Shown here one piece after another: positions 1-8,673 of a stretch of 64,000 nt of DNA. This DNA comes from Nitrosomonas stercoris (GTDB taxonomy: Bacteria > Pseudomonadota > Gammaproteobacteria > Burkholderiales > Nitrosomonadaceae): positions 62,001-126,000 of the forward strand of contig AP019755.1 of NCBI GenBank assembly GCA_006742785.1. Direction: 5' to 3'. Under the pieces are notes generated by a model. It was not told the DNA's origin and did no database searches. It was given only the letters and a program-made list of their open reading frames with translations. Both the position numbers and the translations under genes were made by a program. Position 1 is the stretch's first letter, and each line of letters begins with the position of its first letter.

Positions 1-3000
1 CATTGCTCTGGATATTTTCTCCTATGTTTGCATGGTTGATCAGCCAGCCGGCAGAAGCCGAAAATAAGCTGCGTATCTCTACCCAGGATAATGCTGCACT
101 ACGCTGCATTGCGCGCCGAACCTGGCTCTATTTTGAAACCTTTGTCACTCAGAAACACCACTGGTTACCTCCGGATAACTTCCAGGAGAAACCTACTCCA
201 CTGGTAGCCAATCGAAGTTCCCCCACCAATATTGGTGTTTATCTTCTTTCTACGATTGCCGCACGGGATTTTGGCTGGATTGGATTCATTGAAACAGTAG
301 AACGGCTGGAAAAAACACTCTCCACCTTGCAACAAATGCAGCGCTTTCGTGGCCACCTCTATAATTGGTACGACACGCATACACTCGATCCCTTGCGACC
401 ACTCTATATTTCTTCAGTTGATAGCGGTAACCTTGCAGGCCATTTGATCACTGTTGCGGCAACTTGCCATAACTGGTCAGCAGCTTTGGCAGTTCATCTT
501 CAAGGGGATTACACAGGTATTATCGATTGCACTGACATTTTGCAGGAAACGCTGGCCACTTTGCCAAATGATCGCAGGCAACTACGACCACTACGCCAGC
601 GGCTACTTGCGCGTCTCACCAGCATGCGTCATGCAGTGCACATACTGCACAACGAACCCGGCACCGCCTCCATCCGCCTGGTCAATCTGGGTGCTCTGGC
701 GGCTGATATTACTCATCTAGCACAAGCACTTAGCGAAGAAATTCAGCCCCTGGCTGGAAAAAAACTGGTGTTATGGGCTCAAAATTTGGAGCAAACTTGC
801 AAGGCGCACCTAGCTGATGCTCATATTAATGTTGAACTATTCAAGCAAATACGACAGCGCTTACTCAGCTTGCACGACGGATTAAGAAAATTCGCCTTCG
901 AAATGGATTTCCGGTTTTTATTGCAGCCGGAGCGTAATCTGCTTGCTATTGGCTACCGAGTGACCGAACAACAGCTGGATGAAAGTTGCTACGATCTGTT
1001 GGCTTCAGAAGCACGATTGACCAGCTTGTTTGCCATTGCCAAAGGTGATCTGCCTACCAAGCACTGGTTCCGGTTGGGACGCCCAATTACTGCCATTGGT
1101 TTTTCCGGAGCACTCATGTCGTGGTCAGGTTCCATGTTTGAATATTTGATGCCTTCTCTGGTTATGAAAGAACCACTGGGTTGCATTCTTCACCAAACCA
1201 ATCAGCTCATTATTCAACGCCAAATTGCCTATGGTCGGAAAAAAGGAGTGCCATGGGGCGTTTCAGAATCCGCTTATAATGCGCGCGATCGAGAAATGAC
1301 ATATCAGTACACTGGCTTTGGTATTCCAGAACTGGGGCTAAAACGTGGATTAGCCAAGGAAACAGTCATTGCTCCCTATGCCAGTTTGTTAGCTGCCCAA
1401 TTTTGCCCTGATAAAGCGGTGAAAAATCTACAACAACTAAGCACCTTGGGAGCATTAGGCGATTACGGTTTTCATGACGCAGTGGATTTTACGCCAGAGC
1501 GATTGCCCAAAGATAAAAGCCATGTCGTCATTCGCAATTTCATGGCACATCATCATGGCATGTCAATTGTTGCTATCAATAACGCACTGCTCAGCGGCCG
1601 AATGCGTGAACGCTTCCATGCTGATCCTGTGATTGAAGCAGCAGAGCTTTTATTACAAGAGAAAGCACCGCGTACCGTACCAGCCATGCCTATTCACGCT
1701 GAAACCAGTGATCCAGTTGATCCGGAATGGCTTGATCAGCGTCCGGATTCACGCCAAATCACTCAGCCACTGACAGCACCTCGCGCAGTCAACATCCTGT
1801 CAAATGGTCATTACTCATTGATGCTGACTGCCTCGGGCAGTGGTTATAGCCGTTTGGGAACAATAGCGCTGACACATTGGCACAATGATCTCGCTGAAGA
1901 ACGCACCGGTACTTTTTTGTTTATTTCTGATCTTGCTACGAATAGCTGGTGGTCCGCCACAGCAACCCCCAAACGGGCTCCAAACGAGATTTGTCACACT
2001 ACTTTTTACAATGATCGCGCTGTTTTTTCCAAACAAGTAGGCCAACTGTATTCAGAGACAGAATGTATGGTTATGCCCGAATATAATGGTGAGGTGCGCC
2101 GCATCACTCTTTGGAATAACAGCGATGAAGAACGCCGGATTAAGATTACTTCTTTTGCTGAACTGGCACTGACTACGCAAGCCAACCATGATGCGCATCC
2201 AGCATTTTCCAAAATGTTTGTGCAAACAAAATTTGATCAGCACAATGCTACTATTTTTGCCACACGGCGCAAACGTCTGGAAACTGACCCTAATATAGTG
2301 CTTGCGCATCTGGTTACTTCAAACGAAGGCATATTACGGGCAGTGGAAGCTGAGACTGATCGTCGTGCCTTTATCGGGCGCGGACGTTCCATCACGCACG
2401 CAGCGGCTTTCGATCCTGATACCCAACTATCTGGTACAACTGGTTTTACGTTAGATCCTATTATGGCGCTGCGCGTTAAAATACACGTGCCAGCGCATCG
2501 CAAGACTTCGGTCATTTTTTGGACAATTGCCAGCGAAAAACCAGCTGAGCTTGAACAAAATATTCGTCATCTTACTCATCCAGGCTGCTTTCGAAGACAA
2601 ACTAAGCTCGCCTGGACACGCTCTCAGATTCAGGCACGTTACGTTGGACTGAAACTTGCCGAAACTTCAGGTGTGCAAAAACTTGCTCGCTACTTACTGT
2701 TTCCTCATACGGTATTGCGCGTACCTGCCGACAAAGTGGCTGCTGGATTACGTCGCCAATCCGCATTATGGCCCCTATCCATTTCTGGTGATTTTCCATT
2801 ATTCGTACTGCGTATTGCCGATGTTGCTGATCTGGATAGCGTTATTCATGCTTTGCGCATCCAGGAATATTTACTCAGCCGCAATTTAATTTTTGATCTG
2901 GTAATCATTAACGAACAACCCTCTTCTTATATACAAGACCTACAACAAGCAATTGAACAACTATGCAGTAACGCCAGATTATTCAGTAGCGAATCCGAAT

Positions 3001-5606
3001 TATGTCAACATGTCTTCGCAATCAGGCGTGATCTCATTGAAGCAGATACCTACCATGCATTGCTGGCAACTGCTTATATCGCTTTGCATACGCATAATGG
3101 TCCAATTCTTGAACAAATTGAGCGTGCTGAAAAATTACTGGCACGGCATAAGAAAGCTATTCCACCTCTGCAACACAGGCAACAAACTGTTGTGGTTCAT
3201 GACAAACCCTCTCCTTCGTTGCTATTCTGGAATGGGTATGGTGGCTTTGCCAATAACGGTCAGGAATATGTGGTGCGACTGACGGGCAATCGAGTCACTC
3301 CACATCCGTGGATCAATATTATTGCTAATCATCATTTTGGCTTTCACACTTCTTCTGAAGGAGCTTCTTTCACCTGGAGCCAAAATAGCCGCGATTTCCA
3401 TCTGACGCCCTGGTCAAATGATCCTGTCACCAACCAACCCGGTGAAGGAATTTATATTCACGATCTTGATACGAGCATGGCTTTCTCGCCATGTGCCTGC
3501 CTATTACGCGATCCACAAGCTGTTTACGAAGCACGCCATGCGCCTGGTGTATCCAGCTTTAGCATCCAACGCTCTCACCTGACAGCAACGCTGACACAAT
3601 TGGTTGATCCAATTGATCCGGTCAAGATACAACGATTACAGCTACATAACACACATAGCAAACCGTATCGACTCCGGATCTATGCCTATGCAGAATGGGT
3701 GCTTGGCAATAATCGAGCACGCAATCTTCCTTTTATACTGACTACGCATGATCCAGTCACCGGTACATTAACCGCACGTAATCCCTATCACCTTGCGCTC
3801 GATAACATGACTGCCTTTTTAGCGTGCGACGGTGAAAATCAGCATTTCACCTGCGATCGTAGTGAATTTCTGGGAGCAGGCAGCTCAACCACTGCTCCAA
3901 TCGCTGCACTCTCTGGCACGATGCTATCAGGACGAACCGTGGCCAATGCAGATCCATGTGCAGTTATTGCATGTGATATTGAAGTGATGCCAGACAGCAC
4001 CACTACATTACATTTTGTGCTGGGCGCAGCTAATTCACCTGCAGAAGTTACGGAGCTGGCACACACTCACCTCACGCGCAATTTCAAAACACGCTTGATC
4101 GACAACAAGGCAATATGGAATAAATTTACCAATACATTACAGGTACAAACACCTGATTCGGCATTTGATGCCATGATTAACACTTGGCTGCCTTACCAAA
4201 CGCTTACTTGTCGGATTCGTGCTCGCTCCGCTTTCTATCAGGCCAGTGGTGCTTATGGCTTTCGTGATCAATTGCAAGATACCCTCGCGCTGCTGTTACA
4301 TGATCCTGCATTGGCTCGCGCACAAATTCTCAACGCAGCTAGTCGTCAATTTATGCCCGGAGATGTGCAACACTGGTGGTTGCTACCAGAAGGTACAGGC
4401 GTACGCACGACTATTGCGGATGATGTTGTATGGTTAGCTTACGCAACCAGCCATTACATCCACACAACTGGTGATCACGCTATTCTCAACGAAGCATTAC
4501 CTTTTATCACTGGCCCTGAATTAGAACCTGGACAGGCTGATAATTTCTTTACGCCAGAAATTTCCAAAGAACAGGCTTCCTTGTATGAACATTGCGCGCG
4601 GGCGCTTGATCTTGCTATACAACGCTCTGCAAAAAATAATCTGCCGCTTATATTAGGGGGAGATTGGAATGATGGTATGAATCAGGTGGGTAAAGACGGC
4701 AAAGGAACCAGTACCTGGTTAGGCTGGTTCTTGTTAAAAGCCCTACGCAACTTCATTCCCATTGCTCAGCAGCAAAACGATCCGGAACGTGCCGAGCACT
4801 GGGAACAACATAGTCATCAACTTGCTACTGCTCTGCAAACGCATACTTGGGATGGCGCCTGGTATCGACGCGGCAGTTACGATGATGGTACGTTGCTTGG
4901 CTCACATATTTCCGACGAATGTCGCATTGATTCCATTGCACAATCCTGGGCAGTATTATCGGGTGCAGATGATCCGCAACGCGCCAGACAAGCTGTCGGC
5001 AAAGCGGTAGAACTCCTGGTGGATGACGAATTAGCTATTGCGCGACTATTTACACCAGCTTTTGAACATACCACCAAAGAACCAGGCTATATTAAACGTT
5101 ATCCACCCGGTATCCGTGAAAATGGTGGGCAATACACACATGCTGCTACTTGGCTGGTCGCAGCATTGGCGGAATTAGGTCAGGCTGATGAGGCTTATCG
5201 ACTGTTCTCTTACTTAAATCCGATTAACCATGCGCTGGATGAAACAGCTGCCAATCGTTACCGCGTCGAACCTTATGTGGTTGCTGCTGACGTATATTCG
5301 GAAGGTCAACAGGCTGGGCGCGGTGGCTGGACCTGGTATACCGGATCAGCGGGTTGGTTGTATAGAGTCGCCGTTGAAAATATCCTGGGTATCGTACGTG
5401 TAGGCAACTCACTTCGCATCAAACCTGCTTTGCCTTCTGCGTGGGATCATTTTCATGTGCAATTACAAATCGATACTGCCAGATATCAGATTACAGTCAC
5501 TCGTGCGACTTCAGCCAACTGTACTTTAAACGACCAACCTATTGCGGATAATCTCATCCCTTTGCGAAAAACGGGTTGGCATAAAATTGCTGTTACAGTG
5601 ATCTGA
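1..5606 (+). CDS. ndvB: Cyclic beta-1,2-glucan synthase, C-terminal part (5' end outside window)
   Basis: The reading frame is open to the window edge, so the true start lies upstream. About 1867 residues are visible; NdvB/Cgs proteins are usually 2700-2900. These inner-membrane enzymes make, extend and cyclise periplasmic beta-1,2-glucans that help in hypo-osmotic adaptation. The visible part begins in the central region typical of NdvB (SVDSGNLAGHL near residue 140). It continues through a glycoamylase-like segment with a short hydrophobic stretch (residues 360-390) and ends in a GH94-type phosphorylase domain. The GH94 signature GGDWNDGMNQVG, with the catalytic Asp, lies near residue 1553, and GGQYTHAATW near residue 1710. 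The N-terminal GT84 polymerase domain is not in view. No clear terminator follows, and an IS5 copy begins 92 bp downstream. Family assignment is firm; the actual glucan product is inferred. Confidence 0.9.
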   Translation, partial: LLWIFSPMFAWLISQPAEAENKLRISTQDNAALRCIARRTWLYFETFVTQKHHWLPPDNFQEKPTPLVANRSSPTNIGVYLLSTIAARDFGWIGFIETVERLEKTLSTLQQMQRFRGHLYNWYDTHTLDPLRPLYISSVDSGNLAGHLITVAATCHNWSAALAVHLQGDYTGIIDCTDILQETLATLPNDRRQLRPLRQRLLARLTSMRHAVHILHNEPGTASIRLVNLGALAADITHLAQALSEEIQPLAGKKLVLWAQNLEQTCKAHLADAHINVELFKQIRQRLLSLHDGLRKFAFEMDFRFLLQPERNLLAIGYRVTEQQLDESCYDLLASEARLTSLFAIAKGDLPTKHWFRLGRPITAIGFSGALMSWSGSMFEYLMPSLVMKEPLGCILHQTNQLIIQRQIAYGRKKGVPWGVSESAYNARDREMTYQYTGFGIPELGLKRGLAKETVIAPYASLLAAQFCPDKAVKNLQQLSTLGALGDYGFHDAVDFTPERLPKDKSHVVIRNFMAHHHGMSIVAINNALLSGRMRERFHADPVIEAAELLLQEKAPRTVPAMPIHAETSDPVDPEWLDQRPDSRQITQPLTAPRAVNILSNGHYSLMLTASGSGYSRLGTIALTHWHNDLAEERTGTFLFISDLATNSWWSATATPKRAPNEICHTTFYNDRAVFSKQVGQLYSETECMVMPEYNGEVRRITLWNNSDEERRIKITSFAELALTTQANHDAHPAFSKMFVQTKFDQHNATIFATRRKRLETDPNIVLAHLVTSNEGILRAVEAETDRRAFIGRGRSITHAAAFDPDTQLSGTTGFTLDPIMALRVKIHVPAHRKTSVIFWTIASEKPAELEQNIRHLTHPGCFRRQTKLAWTRSQIQARYVGLKLAETSGVQKLARYLLFPHTVLRVPADKVAAGLRRQSALWPLSISGDFPLFVLRIADVADLDSVIHALRIQEYLLSRNLIFDLVIINEQPSSYIQDLQQAIEQLCSNARLFSSESELCQHVFAIRRDLIEADTYHALLATAYIALHTHNGPILEQIERAEKLLARHKKAIPPLQHRQQTVVVHDKPSPSLLFWNGYGGFANNGQEYVVRLTGNRVTPHPWINIIANHHFGFHTSSEGASFTWSQNSRDFHLTPWSNDPVTNQPGEGIYIHDLDTSMAFSPCACLLRDPQAVYEARHAPGVSSFSIQRSHLTATLTQLVDPIDPVKIQRLQLHNTHSKPYRLRIYAYAEWVLGNNRARNLPFILTTHDPVTGTLTARNPYHLALDNMTAFLACDGENQHFTCDRSEFLGAGSSTTAPIAALSGTMLSGRTVANADPCAVIACDIEVMPDSTTTLHFVLGAANSPAEVTELAHTHLTRNFKTRLIDNKAIWNKFTNTLQVQTPDSAFDAMINTWLPYQTLTCRIRARSAFYQASGAYGFRDQLQDTLALLLHDPALARAQILNAASRQFMPGDVQHWWLLPEGTGVRTTIADDVVWLAYATSHYIHTTGDHAILNEALPFITGPELEPGQADNFFTPEISKEQASLYEHCARALDLAIQRSAKNNLPLILGGDWNDGMNQVGKDGKGTSTWLGWFLLKALRNFIPIAQQQNDPERAEHWEQHSHQLATALQTHTWDGAWYRRGSYDDGTLLGSHISDECRIDSIAQSWAVLSGADDPQRARQAVGKAVELLVDDELAIARLFTPAFEHTTKEPGYIKRYPPGIRENGGQYTHAATWLVAALAELGQADEAYRLFSYLNPINHALDETAANRYRVEPYVVAADVYSEGQQAGRGGWTWYTGSAGWLYRVAVENILGIVRVGNSLRIKPALPSAWDHFHVQLQIDTARYQITVTRATSANCTLNDQPIADNLIPLRKTGWHKIAVTVI

Positions 5607-5740
5607 TTGACACTTATTTGATATTTATTTAATTTCAAAAAGATCTAACAACACTTCGATTGCAACGGGCTCCTGGAGTAATGCTTGACGACTACTTAGA
5701 GCCTGTTTACGATCTCATCATTATTCCTTACGATACGTGG

Positions 5741-6106
5741 ATGAAGAGAACAAAATATGCCGGTGATATTAGCAAAGAGAAGTTTGCCGAGATAGAGCCG
5801 CTATTGCGTAGCGTGAGGCGCAGCACCAAACCCACGACAATAGATTTGTATGAAGTATTTTGTGCTGTGCTGTATCTGCTGCGTACTGGTTGCCAGTGGA
5901 GATTTTTGCCCGGAGAGTTTCCCAAATGGCAGAGTGTATATGCCTATTGGCGCAAATGGAATGAGCCTGACCAGCACGGCGTGAGCGTGCTGGAGCAGGC
6001 ATTAAAAAAATCAGGTTGGCGCGGCCCGAGAGAAACTGGGGCGCAACGCTTGCAGCACGTTCTTGATTGTGGACGCGCAAAGCGTGAAGAATACAGACAC
6101 GGCTGA
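5741..6106 (+). CDS. IS5-family transposase OrfA (copy 1)
   Basis: This 121-residue protein is the DUF4096-type N-terminal half of an IS5-family (IS427-like) transposase, starting MKRTKYAGDISKEKF. The frame stays open further upstream, but the ATG at 5741 lies just inside the left inverted repeat and matches the starts of the other copies. It overlaps OrfB by 44 bp in a different frame. A run of seven A at 6004-6010 is the likely site where a frame change joins the two halves. The product would bind the element ends. Confidence 0.88.
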   Translation: MKRTKYAGDISKEKFAEIEPLLRSVRRSTKPTTIDLYEVFCAVLYLLRTGCQWRFLPGEFPKWQSVYAYWRKWNEPDQHGVSVLEQALKKSGWRGPRETGAQRLQHVLDCGRAKREEYRHG

Positions 6107-6539
6107 CCAGAAAGGCTATGACGCCGGCAAGAAGGTGTCGGGCATCAAGCGCCATATCGCTGTTGATACCTTGGGGTTGCCGCACGCCATTGCAGTGACG
6201 ACAGCGGAAGTGACTGACCGTAACGGTGCATTGCAGGCCTTGAAGCGTTGCAGATCGAGTTTGGGGCAAGTACAAGGTTTGCTGTGTGACGGTGGCTATA
6301 CTGGAGCACCATTTGCCGAAAGTGTGCAAGAAATTCTGGGCAAACCTGTCACCGTGCAGATCGCCAAACGCAGCAAACTGCATACCTTCAAGGTTATGCC
6401 CAGGCGCTGGATAGTGGAACATAGTTTCGCCTGGCTGGAAAAGTGCCGAAGATTATGGAAAAACTGCGAACGTAAACTTGATACCAGCTTGCAGCTCATT
6501 CATTTGGCTTTCTTGGCACTATTACTCAGAAGATCGTAA
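6063..6539 (+). CDS. IS5-family transposase OrfB, catalytic half (copy 1)
   Basis: This is the DDE catalytic half. The first Asp is in IVDAQSVKNTD, the second in LLCDGGYTG, and the Glu is in WIVEHSFAW near residue 133. The only start in this frame near the beginning is a TTG at 6063, and the frame opens at 6006 just after a TAA. Synthesis as an OrfA-OrfB fusion by a +1 (or -2) shift, or by transcript slippage at the A7 run, is therefore more likely than independent initiation. Copy 1 has His where copies 2 and 3 have Arg directly after the catalytic Glu (VEHSF versus VERSF). Arg or Lys is common in this region, so copy 1 activity is uncertain. Confidence 0.88.
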   Translation: MIVDAQSVKNTDTADQKGYDAGKKVSGIKRHIAVDTLGLPHAIAVTTAEVTDRNGALQALKRCRSSLGQVQGLLCDGGYTGAPFAESVQEILGKPVTVQIAKRSKLHTFKVMPRRWIVEHSFAWLEKCRRLWKNCERKLDTSLQLIHLAFLALLLRRS

Positions 6540-6547
6540 ACAGGCTC

Positions 6548-6805
6548 TTAGATACGTTTCTCCATTTCCAGCTGCTTTATCTGGATCTTGAGCTTTCTAA
6601 TTTCCTCCTGCTCCGGTGTTAGCTTCCCATTGCCACGGAATGCCTGACCCGTATTATCTGCCTGATATTCTCTGATCCACCTCCTGAGCATACTGGCATT
6701 GATTCCCAGACTTCGGGATACTTCCGATGGAGTGTGGTCCTGATCCAATACCAGACTGATGGCATCTAGTTTGAACTCTTTTGTGTACTGCTTTCTCGTT
6801 TCCAT
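6548..6805 (-). pseudogene. IS3-family transposase OrfA, 3'-truncated
   Basis: Eighty-five residues remain (METRKQYTKEFKLDAISLVL...), containing the HTH_Tnp_1/IS3 OrfA helix-turn-helix (SEVSRSLGINASMLRRWI) and the start of the leucine-zipper-like tail. The stop codon is formed by the TTA next to IS5 copy 1, so the natural C-terminus and the whole of OrfB are missing. A good Shine-Dalgarno (GGAGGAAGC) precedes the ATG at 6805. It could at most make a DNA-binding fragment able to interfere with related elements. Confidence 0.85.
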
Positions 6806-6852
6806 TGCTTCCTCCAGTTAAGCTATTCTCTCTTAACTGGACTGTCCGGTTT
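6551..6852 (-). mobile_element. IS3-family element, orfA-side fragment
   Basis: The fragment keeps the left inverted repeat, read on the minus strand as AAACCGGACAGTCCAGTTAA, ending near 6852, and most of orfA. Everything beyond 6551 is replaced by IS5 copy 1. A matching but separate orfB-side fragment with the partner repeat AAACCGGACACTCCAGTTAA starts at 12957. The two fragments share orientation and enclose the efflux operon. They do not simply add up to one element, because roughly 180 bp of the expected orfA-orfB junction is in neither. Confidence 0.8.
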
Positions 6853-6999
6853 ATTAAACCATGTCAATTCTCTGCAGAATGTCCGGGGGCACGTGCACCG
6901 CCCTCCAAGAGTAGCAGCCTATGTCCAGTGACGATTTTTTCTACCATCACAATCTCCTCTATTAAATCTCTATCCCAGGTAGCGTCATCATGATAAGAT

Positions 7000-7013
7000 A
7001 GTAATAGATTACT
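7000..7013. promoter_or_regulatory. Candidate operator dyad upstream of the TetR-type regulator
   Basis: AGTAATAGATTACT is a perfect 6-bp inverted repeat with a 2-bp centre, 20 bp before the ATG of the TetR-family gene. TetR-type repressors commonly bind such dyads near their own start and autoregulate. The flanks are AT-rich (GATAAGAT... TTACTTTC), suiting a promoter, but no clean -35/-10 pair is visible. Confidence 0.4.
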
Positions 7014-7033
7014 TACTTTCAAATGGATAAGCA

Positions 7034-7651
7034 ATGAATCAACGTCCCAAGCACCTTCCTGCCGAAGAGCGGCGTGCAGCAACGGTCGAGGCGGTGGTTG
7101 ATCTGGCCGGCGAACAGAACCCCAGTGATATCACCACCACGGCAATTGCACAGCGTATGGGCCTGACTCAAGGTGCGCTATTTCGGCATTTTCCAAACAA
7201 AGATGCCATTCTTCAGGCGGTCATGTCCTGGGTTTCGGAACGCTTGTTGGCGCGCGTGGACAAAGCTGCAAACAGTGCTGCATCGCCAATCGAAGCCCTG
7301 GAAGCCGTTTTCATGACACACATCGGTTTCGTATCCGAACACCCAGGGGTGCCTCGAATGCTTTTTGGAGAGCTGCAACGCGCGGAAGAAACGCTGCCCA
7401 AACGGATGGTGCAAACGCTAACCCAACGCTATGGAGAGCGCCTATGCCGTCTACTCGAAGCCGGCAAGGCGCAAGGTGAATTGGATCCTGACTTGGACGT
7501 CAAAGCAGCCGCCCTTCTGTTCATTGGCACCATTCAGGGATTGGTGATGCAGTCGTTGATGGCTGACGATGTCGCACGCATCCGCCATGATGCGCCCAAT
7601 GTGTTCGCGATCTATCGTCGTGGCATCAGCCGCATGGAAAACACCAAATGA
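7034..7651 (+). CDS. TetR/AcrR-family transcriptional regulator (CecR-like)
   Basis: The 205-residue protein has a TetR_N helix-turn-helix at about residues 20-65 (TTTAIAQRMGLTQGALFRHFPNKDAIL) and a helical ligand-binding C-terminal domain. It is the first gene of a tight operon with an HlyD-type adaptor, a double-ATPase ABC protein and two permeases. The order and product types match E. coli cecR-ybhGFSR, so it probably represses this exporter until a substrate binds. Its stop overlaps the next start (ATGA). GC content and codon use are higher than in the flanking housekeeping genes, indicating acquisition with the IS-bracketed block. The ligand is unknown. Confidence 0.85.
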   Translation: MNQRPKHLPAEERRAATVEAVVDLAGEQNPSDITTTAIAQRMGLTQGALFRHFPNKDAILQAVMSWVSERLLARVDKAANSAASPIEALEAVFMTHIGFVSEHPGVPRMLFGELQRAEETLPKRMVQTLTQRYGERLCRLLEAGKAQGELDPDLDVKAAALLFIGTIQGLVMQSLMADDVARIRHDAPNVFAIYRRGISRMENTK

Positions 7652-8673
7652 AGAAGGCCGGAAAGCTTTCCGTTGCAGCGCTCGCCATCGTAGCCATCAC
7701 ACTTGGCGGAGGTTATATATGGATACAGCGCACCGATACAGACGAAAGCCAGCTACGTTTATATGGCAACGTCGATATCCGAGAAGTGCAACTGGCTTTT
7801 CGCCAACCAGGACGCATTGCTGAAATGACATTCGACGAAGGCGACACGGTCCTCGCCGGAACTCGTATGGCGGTTCTCGACGACCAACCTTATCGTGATG
7901 CATTGGCGTCGGCTGATGCCTCAGTGCAGGTGGCGCAGGCGGAGCTGACCAAATTGCGCAGTGGCTTGCGGCCCCAGGAAATCACTCAGGCACAGGAAGC
8001 ACTCAAGCAGGCACGAGCCGTCGCCGTTAACACAGAGCGCGACTACCAGCGTCAAAGCAGCTTAGTGGCTTCCGGGGCCAGTAGCCGGCGTACCGTCGAT
8101 GCCGCGCGAGCAGCACGTGACCAAGCCGCTGCTGCAGTAGCGTCTGCCGAGGCCGCCCTGTCGCTCGCCATGGAAGGTTTCCGTCAAGAAGACATCGCCG
8201 CCGCCCAGGCCCACTTGGCAGCCACACAAGCAACTCGTGCCCAGACCGCCACGGCTCTGACCGATACCGAACTGCTGGCACCCAGCAACGGCACTGTGAT
8301 TGCACGGGTTCGTGAGCCGGGCAGCATGGTGGCAAGCCAAAGCACCGTCTACAGCCTGAGTCTGGATCAACCTGTATATGTCCGAGCCTACGTCGCGGAA
8401 CCAGACCTTGGGCGCATCGCGCCCGGTACCAGGGTGAGGGTCACAAGCGACTCATCCGATAAGGTTTATCACGGCCAAATCGGTTTTATATCACCACGCG
8501 CGGAGTTCACCCCCAAGACCGTGGAAACCACGGACTTGCGCACCGATCTGGTGTACCGCCTGCGTATTGTCATTGATGAAGCCGACAGCGACAAAGGCTT
8601 GCGCCAAGGCATGCCCGTGACGATAGACGTTGACACCCATGCCGATTCCAGCATCCCAAACAGATCAAATTGA
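7648..8673 (+). CDS. HlyD-family periplasmic adaptor of ABC exporter (YbhG-like)
   Basis: The 341-residue protein has an N-terminal membrane anchor (residues 5-25), a biotinyl-lipoyl-like half (LAFRQPGRIAEMTFDEGDTV), a long Ala/Gln-rich coiled-coil hairpin (about 90-200), the second lipoyl half (LLAPSNGTVIARVREPGSMV) and a beta-barrel region. Such adaptors link an inner-membrane ABC transporter to an outer-membrane channel. It overlaps the regulator by 4 bp and is followed directly by the ATPase gene. The matching outer-membrane gene is broken (12727-12957), so a complete tripartite pump would need a channel from elsewhere. Confidence 0.87.
   Translation: MKKAGKLSVAALAIVAITLGGGYIWIQRTDTDESQLRLYGNVDIREVQLAFRQPGRIAEMTFDEGDTVLAGTRMAVLDDQPYRDALASADASVQVAQAELTKLRSGLRPQEITQAQEALKQARAVAVNTERDYQRQSSLVASGASSRRTVDAARAARDQAAAAVASAEAALSLAMEGFRQEDIAAAQAHLAATQATRAQTATALTDTELLAPSNGTVIARVREPGSMVASQSTVYSLSLDQPVYVRAYVAEPDLGRIAPGTRVRVTSDSSDKVYHGQIGFISPRAEFTPKTVETTDLRTDLVYRLRIVIDEADSDKGLRQGMPVTIDVDTHADSSIPNRSN

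Larger units (their letters stand above)
5699..6547 (+). mobile_element. IS5-family insertion sequence, copy 1 (849 bp)
   Basis: The element has perfect 17-bp terminal inverted repeats (GAGCCTGTTTACGATCT at the left, its complement at the right). It is flanked by TTA on both sides (5696-5698 and 6548-6550), consistent with a 3-bp target duplication of TNA type. It carries two overlapping transposase frames. Its right end abuts a truncated IS3-family element. Two further copies of identical length lie at 13707-14555 (inverted) and 61098-61946 (direct). Confidence 0.95.

Noticed and set aside
5699..6547. Reading IS5 copy 1 as a pseudogene because of the split frame
   Set aside because: All three copies have the same split, so it is the normal layout of this element.
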